Source of the DNA: Actinomycetota bacterium | Lineage (GTDB): Bacteria > Actinomycetota > Acidimicrobiia > Acidimicrobiales > Ilumatobacteraceae | NCBI GenBank assembly: GCA_016700055.1 | Contig: CP064997.1 | Span: 2,976,001 to 3,040,000, forward strand | Direction: 5' to 3' | DNA length: 64,000 nucleotides | Shown: one piece after another, positions 15,991-23,483 of the stretch | How positions within the stretch are numbered: the stretch's first letter is position 1 | Layout: each line of letters starts with the position of its first letter | Notes under the pieces: model-generated | What the model was told of the DNA's origin: nothing | What the model saw: the letters and a program-made list of their open reading frames with translations, nothing else | Databases searched by the model: none | Program-made: the position numbers and the translations under genes

Positions 15991-17151
15991 ATGTCGCTGA
16001 TGGCCGATCCCTCCTCCAGCGGCCGTTTCGGCGAGTTTGGCGGCCGTTTCGTACCCGAAACGCTCGTCCCCGCGTGCATCGAGCTCGAGCGCGCGTTCAC
16101 CGAGGCCTGGGCCGACGACGGCTTCCGCCGCGAGCTCGCCGACACGCTGCGTGACTACACCGGCAGGCCCTCGATCCTGACCGAGTGCAAGAACCTGGGC
16201 GCCAAGCTCGGCCTGCGCCTGGTGCTGAAGCGGGAAGACCTGAACCACACCGGCTCGCACAAGATCAACAACGTGATCGGCCAGGCGCTGCTCGCGAAGC
16301 GGATGGGCAAGCGTCGCCTGGTGGCCGAGACCGGTGCCGGCCAGCACGGCGTGGCCAGCGCGACGGCCGCGGCGCTGATGGGCCTGGAGTGCAAGGTGTA
16401 CATGGGCGCGGTCGATGTCGCCCGCCAGCAGCTGAACGTGTTCCGGATGCGCCTGCTCGGGTCCGAGGTGGAGGCCGTCGAGAGCGGCAGCAGGACCCTG
16501 AAAGACGCGGTCAACGAGGCGATGCGTGACTGGGTGGCCACTGTGGAGGACACCCACTATTGCCTCGGCTCGGTGATGGGCCCCCACCCGTACCCGTGGA
16601 TGGTGCGGGAGCTGCATCGCGTGATCGGCGACGAGGCGCGCGAGCAGTGCCGTGCACTGCTCGGGGCCGATCCCGACGTCGTCGTCGCCTGTGTCGGCGG
16701 CGGGTCGAACGCGATCGGCATCTTCTCCGGCTTCGTCGACACCGCCGCCCGCCTCGTCGGGGTGGAGCCCGCGGGGGGAGCAGCGATCGGGCGCGGTCAG
16801 CCAGGTGTGGTGCACGGCATGCGCAGCTTCCTGCTACAGGACGAGCACGGCCAGGTGATGGAGGCCCACTCGGTGTCCGCCGGCCTCGACTACCCCGGGG
16901 TCGGCCCCGAGCACTCGCACCTGGCGTCGATCGGGCGTGCCGAATACCCCGCCGTCGACGACGCCGAGGTGATCGACGCCTTCGCGCTGCTCGCTCGCAC
17001 CGAGGGCATCATCCCCGCGCTGGAACCCGCCCACGCCCTGGCCTGGATCGTGCGTGAAGCCCACCAGCTTCAGGGCCGCACGGTGCTGATGAACCTGTCC
17101 GGGCGCGGCGACAAGGACGTCGCCCAGATGATGGAGCTGCTCGACCGATGA
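15991..17151 (+). CDS. trpB: Tryptophan synthase beta chain
   Basis: PLP enzyme that condenses indole with serine to tryptophan, in an alpha2beta2 complex with TrpA. Length is 386 residues. The N-terminal GRFGEFGGRFVPETL is diagnostic, Lys91 in HTGSHKINN binds PLP, Glu in ETGAGQHGVA lies near residue 113, and the phosphate loop is VGGGSNAIG. The ATG at 15991 is preceded by GAGGAT (15979-15984) and a 6-base spacer, the same arrangement seen before the degenerate uppS gene. Its end overlaps trpA by 4 bases (ATGA), consistent with balanced synthesis of the two subunits. Confidence 0.97.
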   Translation: MSLMADPSSSGRFGEFGGRFVPETLVPACIELERAFTEAWADDGFRRELADTLRDYTGRPSILTECKNLGAKLGLRLVLKREDLNHTGSHKINNVIGQALLAKRMGKRRLVAETGAGQHGVASATAAALMGLECKVYMGAVDVARQQLNVFRMRLLGSEVEAVESGSRTLKDAVNEAMRDWVATVEDTHYCLGSVMGPHPYPWMVRELHRVIGDEAREQCRALLGADPDVVVACVGGGSNAIGIFSGFVDTAARLVGVEPAGGAAIGRGQPGVVHGMRSFLLQDEHGQVMEAHSVSAGLDYPGVGPEHSHLASIGRAEYPAVDDAEVIDAFALLARTEGIIPALEPAHALAWIVREAHQLQGRTVLMNLSGRGDKDVAQMMELLDR

Positions 17152-17921
17152 GCGGCCGACTCGAGGCCGAGCTGCGCGCGAAGCGTGCGGCGGGGCGCAA
17201 GCTGCTCGTGCCGTACGTCACGGGGGGGCTGCGTGGCTGGGAGGAAGCGATCCGCGCGGCGGCCGCCTCCGGAGCCGACGCGGTCGAGATCGGCATCCCC
17301 TTCTCCGACCCGGTGATGGACGGTCCCGTGATCCAGGCTGCGTCGCAGCAGGCGCTCGACGACGGGGCGACACCGCCCGCGATCCTCGACGCGGCGAGGC
17401 ACCTCGACGTCGGGATCCCACTCGTCGTGATGACCTACTACAACACCGTCCACCATGCCGGCCACGAGCGCTTCGCCGCCCAGCTCGAAGCCAGCGGCAT
17501 CAGCGGGGCGATCGTGCCCGACCTGCCCCTCGAGGAAGCGGGCCCGTGGTGCCTCGCCGCCGACGACGCAGGGGTGGAGACGGTGCTGCTCGCCGCGCCG
17601 ACGGCACCGGACGAGCGCCTGCCGCGGATCTGTGCGAGGGCGAGGGGCTTCGTGTACTCCGTCGGCCTGCTCGGCGTGACCGGCGAGCGCAAGCAGCTCG
17701 CGGCGACGGCTTCGGCGCTCGCCGCGCGACTGAAGGCGATCACCGACCTGCCCGTGCTGGTCGGTGTCGGTGTGTCCGACGCCGCGCAGGCGGCCGAGGC
17801 GGTGCTCGTCGCCGACGGGGTCGTGCAGGGGGCGTCGGTGGTGCGCCGCTTGATGGAGCACGGGCCTGACGCAGTCGGTGACTACGTGGCCGAGGTCCGC
17901 TCGGCGCTCGACCGCCGGTGA
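17148..17921 (+). CDS. trpA: Tryptophan synthase alpha chain
   Basis: Cleaves indole-3-glycerol phosphate to indole and glyceraldehyde-3-phosphate and channels indole to TrpB. Length is 257 residues. The catalytic Glu is in VEIGIPFSDPVMDGPVIQ near residue 47, and the catalytic Asp in IVPDLPLEEA near 125. The phosphate-binding GVGVSDAAQA segment lies near 206. The chain starts MSGRLEAELRAKRAAGRKLLVPYVTGG. It overlaps trpB by 4 bases and the following small gene by 4 bases, so the operon probably continues into that gene. Confidence 0.96.
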   Translation: MSGRLEAELRAKRAAGRKLLVPYVTGGLRGWEEAIRAAAASGADAVEIGIPFSDPVMDGPVIQAASQQALDDGATPPAILDAARHLDVGIPLVVMTYYNTVHHAGHERFAAQLEASGISGAIVPDLPLEEAGPWCLAADDAGVETVLLAAPTAPDERLPRICARARGFVYSVGLLGVTGERKQLAATASALAARLKAITDLPVLVGVGVSDAAQAAEAVLVADGVVQGASVVRRLMEHGPDAVGDYVAEVRSALDRR

Positions 17922-18211
17922 CACCTCCGGCGCAGCGGGCGTGTGATCTGTGCGAGGCCGCCCGGATCACGCCGTGGTACTACGAAGACGACGTCTGCTG
18001 GGTGGCCGAGTGCGAGTTCTGCGCCGTGCCGATGGTGGTCTGGAAACAACACGACCACCTGCCGCCCGACGAGGTGAAGGGTTACCTTCACGCCCGCCTG
18101 GCAGAGGTGGTCGTGTCGCAGTTCGGGTTCGAGCACTACGTCGACGACAACATGCGCAACATCCCGGACCACTACCACGCCCACGCGCGACCGCGGGGGC
18201 TTTGGCGGTGA
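17918..18211 (+). CDS. Small HIT-like protein with N-terminal CxxC, function unknown
   Basis: A 97-residue protein whose GTG start overlaps the trpA stop (GTGA), so it is probably the last gene of the trp operon. It has two Cys pairs, CDLC at about residues 9-12 and CEFC at 31-34 (CxxC-type), and the C-terminal string DHYHAHARPR. That string fits the HIT triad pattern His-phi-His-phi-His-phi-phi, and CDLC plus PMVVWKQHDHLP resembles the start of HIT-family hydrolases, but the protein is shorter than the usual 110-140 residues. It may be a compact HIT-like nucleotide-binding protein. That assignment is by eye and tentative. Confidence 0.65.
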   Translation: MTPPAQRACDLCEAARITPWYYEDDVCWVAECEFCAVPMVVWKQHDHLPPDEVKGYLHARLAEVVVSQFGFEHYVDDNMRNIPDHYHAHARPRGLWR

Positions 18212-18465
18212 TGATCTCGATACGAGGCGTCGTCTCGGTAGAGCTGTCAGCAGGGCTTCGAAACAGGGCGACCCGTCATGGGCTCTCCTAATGTGTTGAT
18301 CGACACGGGCAGTGGTGATCACCCCCCGAATCGCTTGACAGTGACAACATGATTCAACCACGTTCCGTGGTGGAATGAAAGACACAGAGTCAAGATTCTT
18401 GAGGAAACCACTCACCGTAGTGAGATCGCCGCAATGAGAGAGTTCGGCAGACCCTGGAGATCGGG
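18212..18465. other. Noncoding interval with inverted repeats after the trp operon
   Basis: This 254-base stretch is visibly less GC-rich than its surroundings and holds no convincing gene. It contains an imperfect dyad at 18353-18375 (TTCaACCACG, loop TTC, CGTGGTgGAA), a perfect CTCAC-cgta-GTGAG at 18411-18424, and an isolated TTGACA at 18335-18340 without a matching -10. It could hold a terminator for the trp operon, a small RNA or the remains of an inserted element. Confidence 0.4.
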
Positions 18466-18750
18466 TCAGGCTGGGCTGGGCAATGTCTCGAGCAGGTAAG
18501 CGGTCGGGGTGCCGTCACGCAGGTGCGGGGTGTTCGGCCAGATCTCCGTCTGCAGCCGCCCGAGGAACGCACGGGCTTGCGCGGCCGTGTCGAACTCGAG
18601 CTCGACCGAGACGAGGTTCCGATAGTCGGTGCCCCGCCGCACCGAGTAGGCGGTCACACCGCCCTCCGCGCGGAACGCATCGAAGGTGTCGAAGGTCGTC
18701 AGCCACTCGTCGAAGTCCCTGACGCCATGGGTGATGTTGAGGGTGGTCAT
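18466..18750 (-). CDS. Small dimeric alpha/beta-barrel (ABM/cyclase-like) protein
   Basis: A 94-residue protein beginning TTLNITHGVRDFDEWLTTFDTF, a pattern typical of small ferredoxin-like dimeric alpha/beta-barrel proteins such as antibiotic-biosynthesis-monooxygenase-like or polyketide-cyclase-like members. The strand-helix rhythm (VSVELEFDTAAQARAFLGRLQ) fits that fold. No catalytic residue can be assigned. It is divergent from a LuxR-type regulator with 67 bases between, so it is probably controlled by that regulator. Function unknown. Confidence 0.65.
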   Translation of the reverse strand: MTTLNITHGVRDFDEWLTTFDTFDAFRAEGGVTAYSVRRGTDYRNLVSVELEFDTAAQARAFLGRLQTEIWPNTPHLRDGTPTAYLLETLPSPA

Positions 18751-18805
18751 GTCTCGAACTATCCCGCTGATCGCCGTCTCGTCCCATCCCAGATAGGTGG
18801 GGTTC

Positions 18806-18811
18806 TACGGT
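18806..18811 (+). promoter_or_regulatory. Leaderless-type -10 of the LuxR regulator
   Basis: TACGGT ends 6 bases before the ATG at 18818. With a transcription start about 6-7 bases after the -10, the mRNA would begin at or next to the start codon. No Shine-Dalgarno sequence is present in the short gap. Confidence 0.45.
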
Positions 18812-18817
18812 TGTCCC

Positions 18818-19858
18818 ATGACGGAGCTGGTGGCACGTCGTTGCCGGGGTCACGACGGCGATGAGCGGTCGTTGCGCACCGCCCTCCTCGACGACCTGCG
18901 CGCCCGGGTGCCGTTCGAGTGGCACGTCTGGGCGCTCACCGATCCCGAGACCGAGGTGGCGGTCGCGCCGCTGGCCACCGTGCCCGACCACGTGATGCCG
19001 CAGCTGCCTGGCCTCATCCGCCGCCGCTACCTCACCCCCGTGAACCGGTGGGACAGCATCGACGGCCCGGTCGGCTCGCTGCACCGGGCTACTGGCGGGA
19101 GTCTGGCGGAAAGCCCGCTCCACGCCGAGGTCCTCGGGCCCGCCGGGATCGGTGACATCGCCATCATGGTGTTCCGCGATCGGTTCGGGTGCTGGGGGTT
19201 CGTCGACCTGTGGCGTTCGGCGGACGATGCCCCGTTCAGCGACGCGGAGCTCGACACCTTGGCCGCAGACGTCCCCGCCATCACCGAAGCGCTGCGCCGC
19301 TGCCTGGCGCGGACCTTCGACGAGCGAGCCTCCATCCCGCCAGGCGCCGGCCCCGCGGTGCTGTTCCTTTCTCCCGACCTGGAGGTGCGCGGCCAGACGC
19401 CGGGCACCGAGGCCTACCTCAGGGCGCTGTTGCCGACCGAGGCCGATCGTCAACCGGTGCCCGCAGGGGCGTACAACGTGGCGGCAGCCCTCGTCGCGTC
19501 GGAGGGCGGGCACTTCGACCACGCGGCGGTGGCTCGGGTGCGACCGGCCGTCGGGACCTGGCTCACGTTCCGGGCGGCGCGAGTCGACGCCGATCGGCCC
19601 GTCGTCGAGCAGGACATCGCCGTCACCATCGAGTTGACATCACCGCGCGACCGCCGCTCGCTCTACGCGCACGCCCACGGGCTCACACCGCGAGAACGCG
19701 AGCTCATCGATCTGCTCTGCGAAGGTGCCGACACGCGATCGGTCGCCGAGTCTCTGTTCCTCTCGGAGCACACCGTGCAGGACCACCTGAAGTCGATCTT
19801 CGCGAAGACCGGCACCCGAAACCGTCGCACCCTTCTCGCCCGCCTCGCGGGGTCCTGA
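18818..19858 (+). CDS. LuxR-family transcriptional regulator
   Basis: A 346-residue regulator. The C-terminal GerE/LuxR helix-turn-helix is clear in the last 65 residues: LTPRERELIDLLCEGADTRSVAESLFLSEHTVQDHLKSIFAKTGTRNRR. The N-terminal region of about 270 residues has a GAF/PAS-like composition (DIAIMVFRDRFGCWGFVDLWR near residues 112-132), suggesting ligand sensing, though no ligand can be named. The start is the ATG at 18818; an in-frame GTG at 18797 would add seven residues. It probably controls the divergent ABM-like gene. It converges on the vapC gene 45 bases downstream. Confidence 0.85.
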   Translation: MTELVARRCRGHDGDERSLRTALLDDLRARVPFEWHVWALTDPETEVAVAPLATVPDHVMPQLPGLIRRRYLTPVNRWDSIDGPVGSLHRATGGSLAESPLHAEVLGPAGIGDIAIMVFRDRFGCWGFVDLWRSADDAPFSDAELDTLAADVPAITEALRRCLARTFDERASIPPGAGPAVLFLSPDLEVRGQTPGTEAYLRALLPTEADRQPVPAGAYNVAAALVASEGGHFDHAAVARVRPAVGTWLTFRAARVDADRPVVEQDIAVTIELTSPRDRRSLYAHAHGLTPRERELIDLLCEGADTRSVAESLFLSEHTVQDHLKSIFAKTGTRNRRTLLARLAGS

Positions 19859-19903
19859 TCCCCTGCGATCAGCTCATGCAGCTGAGGCTCGCAAGCAGGT
19901 GGT

Positions 19904-20317
19904 CTAGGGCTGCGGCGTGATCAGCTCGAGGGTGGGGAAGTAGGTGCGGTACCGGCCGCCGTCGCGCGTGAGGAGCGCGAGCCCGTCAACGGCGGCATGG
20001 GCCCCGATGTAGAAGTCCGGCAGGGGAACGGGGGCGCCGCCCTGGCTGCGCCGGTAGGCCGTGAACGCCTTGCCGGCGAGAAACGCGGCTGCCCACGGAA
20101 GCGGTGCACGGCGGAACTCACTCGCGGGAAGGGCGTCCTCGAGGTCCTCGACACGCGAGAACCTCACGGACACCTCGGCGTACACGATCGGGTTCACGAA
20201 GAGCGGTCCCGACTCGGCGGCAGCGCTCAGCGAGCGGCTCGACCAGTCGACCCAGGCCGGGTCCTCGGTGAAGATGTCCAACAGCACGTTCGAGTCGACG
20301 AGAGTGCCGGCGGCCAT
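19904..20317 (-). CDS. vapC: VapC-type PIN-domain toxin
   Basis: Putative Mg-dependent endoribonuclease toxin of 137 residues. The PIN acidic residues are visible: Asp8 in LVDSNVLLDI, Glu in YAEVSVRF near residue 48, Asp in PLPDFYIGAHA near 101, and Asp in LLTRDGGRYRTYFPTLELI near 119. Targets of VapC toxins are usually specific tRNAs or rRNA; that is family knowledge, not seen here. It begins 3 bases after the vapB stop and forms a two-gene module with it. Confidence 0.9.
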   Translation of the reverse strand: MAAGTLVDSNVLLDIFTEDPAWVDWSSRSLSAAAESGPLFVNPIVYAEVSVRFSRVEDLEDALPASEFRRAPLPWAAAFLAGKAFTAYRRSQGGAPVPLPDFYIGAHAAVDGLALLTRDGGRYRTYFPTLELITPQP

Positions 20318-20320
20318 GGG

Positions 20321-20548
20321 TCAGTCGACCCGCGTCAGGGCCATGATCTCGTCGGTCGTCATCCCGATGTCGCCTCGGCCGCGCATCCGGTCTACGAGCA
20401 GTGCTCCCCGGGAGGCAGCGGTGGCCTTCTTGCGAACGACGATGGTGTCCTTGCGTCTCTCGAACTCGACCTCGGTCCCGGCTCCGATGCCGAGGGCATC
20501 GCGTAGCTCCTTGGGGATGGTGACCTGGCCCTTCTCGGTGACCCGCAT
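20321..20548 (-). CDS. vapB: VapB-type AbrB/MazE-fold antitoxin
   Basis: A 75-residue antitoxin. The N-terminal swapped-hairpin AbrB DNA-binding domain is MRVTEKGQVTIPKELRDALGI followed by GTEVEFERRKDTIVVRKK. The C-terminal 30 residues (RMRGRGDIGMTTDEIMALTR) are the likely toxin-binding tail. It is the first gene of the vapBC pair, and an imperfect palindrome directly abuts its start codon, as expected for autorepression by the VapBC complex. Confidence 0.9.
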   Translation of the reverse strand: MRVTEKGQVTIPKELRDALGIGAGTEVEFERRKDTIVVRKKATAASRGALLVDRMRGRGDIGMTTDEIMALTRVD

Positions 20549-20576
20549 GTTGGAATCGTACCAGTAAGACTCCTAC
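20549..20576. promoter_or_regulatory. Candidate VapBC operator palindrome
   Basis: A 28-base interrupted palindrome immediately upstream of the vapB ATG. Read on the minus strand the half-sites are GTAGGAGTCTTAC and GTTGGAATCGTAC, matching at 10 of 14 positions when folded. Because it sits where the promoter -10 and ribosome site must be, binding would block expression directly. The sequence shows the symmetry; the binding is inferred from how VapB antitoxins work. Confidence 0.55.
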
Positions 20577-20640
20577 CGAGAGTCCGGCGAACGCGAAGGT
20601 TCGTGTTGCACAAGAGGCACCTCGATCGCCTCGCCGGGCG

Positions 20641-20646
20641 TATCGT
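20641..20646 (+). promoter_or_regulatory. Leaderless-type -10 of bcp
   Basis: TATCGT ends 6 bases before the ATG at 20653. There is no Shine-Dalgarno sequence in the intervening CGGTAC. Confidence 0.45.
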
Positions 20647-20652
20647 CGGTAC

Positions 20653-21117
20653 ATGCCTCTCGAACCCGGTGACAAGGCGCCCGACTTCACGCTGCTCGAT
20701 CAACACGGCGACGAGTTCACGGCGAGTGGGCAGCGCGGGCGCCGGATGCTCGTGTACTTCTACCCGAAGGCCGACACGCCGGGCTGCACGCAGCAGTCGT
20801 GCCTGCTGCGAGACGTCGCCGGCGAGGTCGGCGACACGGTGATCGTCGGGATCAGCCCCGACACCGTCGCCCGCCAGGCCAAGTTCGACGCGAAGTACGG
20901 CCTCGGCTTCCCACTGCTCGCCGACACCGAGCACGAGGTGGCCGAGGCCTACGGGGTGTGGCAGGAGAAGAAGAACTACGGCAAGACGTACATGGGCGTC
21001 GTGCGCTCCTCCTTCCTCGTCGGCCCGAACGGCGAGCTGGAGCGGGTGTGGTACAAGATCAGCCCGAAGGACACCCCGGCCAAGCTGCTCGCCGCGCTCG
21101 CGGAGCTCGGTTCGTGA
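20653..21117 (+). CDS. bcp: Thioredoxin-dependent peroxiredoxin (Bcp/PrxQ)
   Basis: Reduces hydrogen peroxide and organic hydroperoxides in the cytoplasm using thioredoxin. Length is 154 residues, typical of the PrxQ group. The peroxidatic Cys45 lies in ADTPGCTQQSC and the resolving Cys50 is five residues later, the atypical 2-Cys pattern. The thioredoxin-fold strand LVYFYPKADTPGCT is intact. The ATG at 20653 follows a leaderless-type -10. Its stop overlaps the start of fabZ by 4 bases (GTGA). Confidence 0.95.
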   Translation: MPLEPGDKAPDFTLLDQHGDEFTASGQRGRRMLVYFYPKADTPGCTQQSCLLRDVAGEVGDTVIVGISPDTVARQAKFDAKYGLGFPLLADTEHEVAEAYGVWQEKKNYGKTYMGVVRSSFLVGPNGELERVWYKISPKDTPAKLLAALAELGS

Positions 21118-21542
21118 GCGACCTGCCGAACCCGATCGACGTCATCCCCCATCGCCCCCCCTTCCTCTTCGTCGACGAGCTGACTGCCCTCGACCCCGGT
21201 CGCGGCGCGACCGGGCGATGGCATGTCTCGGGCGAGGAGTGGTTCTTCGCCGGTCACTTCCCGGGACGCCCGACGCTGCCGGGCGTCCTGATGTGCGAGG
21301 CGATCGCTCAGGTAGGCGCGCTCGCCCTTCTCGCCGGCGGGCAGCTCCCCGGCAAGCTCGCGCTGTTCGGCGGCCTCGACTCGGCCCGCTTCCGGCGCCA
21401 GGTGCTGCCTGGCGACACGCTGGAGATGACCGTCGAGCTCGGTCAGCGCAGCACTCGCGCCGGTAAGGGAGCCGGCCGGGCGACGGTCGACGGCGCGCTC
21501 GCCTGCTCGTGCGAGCTGATGTTCGTACTCGTCGACGCCTGA
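21114..21542 (+). CDS. fabZ: 3-hydroxyacyl-ACP dehydratase FabZ-like
   Basis: Hot-dog-fold dehydratase of 142 residues that removes water from 3-hydroxyacyl-ACP in fatty-acid elongation. The family start IDVIPHRPPFLFVDEL is present, as is the active-site block GHFPGRPTLPGVLMCEAIAQ with His48 and Glu62. The start is the GTG at 21114 overlapping the bcp stop. It is separated from the main FAS-II operon (23484-27845) by the sulfatase and lies on the opposite strand, so it is expressed independently of it. A FabA-like or polyketide role is possible, but the sequence is ordinary FabZ. Confidence 0.9.
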   Translation: MSDLPNPIDVIPHRPPFLFVDELTALDPGRGATGRWHVSGEEWFFAGHFPGRPTLPGVLMCEAIAQVGALALLAGGQLPGKLALFGGLDSARFRRQVLPGDTLEMTVELGQRSTRAGKGAGRATVDGALACSCELMFVLVDA

Positions 21543-21556
21543 GTGGTTCGCGACGG

Positions 21557-23458
21557 TCAGGGCTCGACGATGCCGAAACCGGTCATGAACACGTCGATGT
21601 GATCGAAGAGACGTCCGGGCGCAGCCGGATCGCCGTCGACGGTCGCGTCCCCGTTCGCGACCACTTCGGCGAAGGTCGACTCGCCGGAGGCCACGGCTGA
21701 CAGCGCTCGACGAGTGGTGGTGATCGTTGCATCTGCAACGTCTGCATGCCGTCCGGCGACGTGGGAGAGCGCCCTGTTGGAGAGCTGCAACACCCACTTG
21801 GGCACGTCGCCGTCGCGGTCGAGGTCGGTGAACGTCACGTTGAGCGTGACGTCGAGCCCGCCCACGTCGTCGGCGAGCAGACGCACGGCCAACGCGTCGA
21901 ACAGCAGGTCGGGTCCCATCGCCGACAGGTAGCCGCTCGCGGTCGCGACCCGCGGCGGGAACGAAGCCTGGCGCAGCTCCTGCGCCCCCATCAGGTATGC
22001 GTTGCGGAACGTGGCCGACTCGCACTGGTAGCCGAGCTGCTCAAACGTGTCGGCCTGCAACTCACGTGCCGCGACGTTGGACGGATCGGCGAAGACGAGG
22101 TGGTTCAACACCTCTGCCGCCCAGCGGTAGTCGCCGGCGTCGAACTTGCGACGCGCGTGGTCGAGCATCTGCTCGGCTCCGCCGGCCAGCTCCACGTACC
22201 GCCGCCCGGCCTCGGCGGGAGGCAGCTCCGCCAGATGCGCGGGATTGCCGTCGTACCAGCTGAGGTAGCGCTGGTACACCGCCTTCACGTTGTGGCCGAG
22301 GTGGCCGTAGTAGCCGACGGTGTGGCTCTCGGCCTTGAACTCGGGCGGGAGCGTGAGCACCTCGGCGATCTCGGTCGGGACCAGCCCGTGGTTCGCGTGC
22401 CTCAGCGTCTGGTCGTGGATGAACCGGTACAGGTCACGCTGCAGGGTGAGGTAGTGCAGCACGTCGTCGTTGCCCCAGCGCGGCCAGTGGTGCGACGCGA
22501 ACGTCAGCTCCGTGCTGGAGCCGAACATCTCGATCGCCTCGCCGATGTACTTCGACCAGCGGAGCGCGTCGCGGGCCTGGGCGCCACGGATCGGCACCAG
22601 GTTGTGCATGTTGTGCGTGCAGTTCTCGGCCATGCACAGCCAACCGAAGTCCGGGAAGTAGAAGTTCATCTCCGCCGGCGCCTCGGCTTCCGGGGTGAGC
22701 TGGAAGACGATGCGCACTCCGTCGACGTCGAGCTCCTCGCCGGTGTGCGTGACGTCCTCGGTGGGAGCGATCAACCCCGGGGTGGCGAAGGGCAACGCCT
22801 TGCCCAGCCCGCAGTCGACGTGGCCCCGCTCACTCGGCGGGAGCAAGAGGCCGAACTGGTACGCCGCGCGGCGGATCATCGCGTACCCGGCGAGCACGTT
22901 CTCGGCGAGCGTCTCGCGCATGAAGTGCTGCGGGGCGATCACCCGGCAACGACCGGAGGTGACGTCGTCCTCGGTGGTCACCCCGTGGACTCCGCCGAAG
23001 TGGTCGACATGGCTGTGGGTGTAGATGACCGCGACCACCGGGCGCTCGCCGAGCGTGGCGTTTGCCAGGTCGAGGCACGCTCGTGCCGTCGGCTCGACGG
23101 AGAGGGGGTCGATCACGATCCATCCGCTGCGACTGGCGACGAAGGTGATGTTGGAGATGTCGTAGCCGCGCGCCTGCCAGCACCCGGGCGCCACCTCGAA
23201 CAGGCCGTGCACACCGTTCAGCTGGGCCTGACGCCACAGGCTGGGGTTGACGGTCTCGGAGTTGACGGACCCGCGCTGGATGAACGCGTGCCTCCCCGTG
23301 TCCCACGCCGCGCCGTGCTCGGTCGAGATCACACCCGTCGGGTGCTCGGCGAGGAGACCACGCTCCACACGCTCCCAGTCGGCGTCGTCGAAGCCGAGCT
23401 CGACCGGCGCGTTCGCAGCCCGCGTGTGCTGGCTCGCGCCCTTTGGTGAAGTGCTCAT
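21557..23458 (-). CDS. Alkyl/aryl-sulfatase, metallo-beta-lactamase fold (SdsA1/BDS1-like)
   Basis: A 633-residue class III sulfatase that would hydrolyse alkyl sulfate esters such as SDS with two zinc ions. The metal motif YTHSHVDHFGG lies at about residues 146-156. More metal and substrate ligands are likely in MAENCTHNMHNLVP and in TFASHHWPRWG. A dimerisation segment with YYGHLGHNVKAVYQRYLSWYDGNP and a C-terminal SCP2-like lipid-binding domain (about 520-633) complete the usual architecture. No signal peptide is evident, so it is probably cytoplasmic, unlike secreted SdsA1. It could free sulfate or sulfate-esterified lipids as nutrients. Confidence 0.92.
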   Translation of the reverse strand: MSTSPKGASQHTRAANAPVELGFDDADWERVERGLLAEHPTGVISTEHGAAWDTGRHAFIQRGSVNSETVNPSLWRQAQLNGVHGLFEVAPGCWQARGYDISNITFVASRSGWIVIDPLSVEPTARACLDLANATLGERPVVAVIYTHSHVDHFGGVHGVTTEDDVTSGRCRVIAPQHFMRETLAENVLAGYAMIRRAAYQFGLLLPPSERGHVDCGLGKALPFATPGLIAPTEDVTHTGEELDVDGVRIVFQLTPEAEAPAEMNFYFPDFGWLCMAENCTHNMHNLVPIRGAQARDALRWSKYIGEAIEMFGSSTELTFASHHWPRWGNDDVLHYLTLQRDLYRFIHDQTLRHANHGLVPTEIAEVLTLPPEFKAESHTVGYYGHLGHNVKAVYQRYLSWYDGNPAHLAELPPAEAGRRYVELAGGAEQMLDHARRKFDAGDYRWAAEVLNHLVFADPSNVAARELQADTFEQLGYQCESATFRNAYLMGAQELRQASFPPRVATASGYLSAMGPDLLFDALAVRLLADDVGGLDVTLNVTFTDLDRDGDVPKWVLQLSNRALSHVAGRHADVADATITTTRRALSAVASGESTFAEVVANGDATVDGDPAAPGRLFDHIDVFMTGFGIVEP

Positions 23459-23483
23459 CTGGGCCGTCCTTCCGAGGCGGTCG

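Noticed and set aside
19855..19872. CTGATC-ccctgc-GATCAG as a terminator after the LuxR gene
   Set aside because: The stem is only 6 bases and overlaps the stop codon, with no T-run; chance is as likely.
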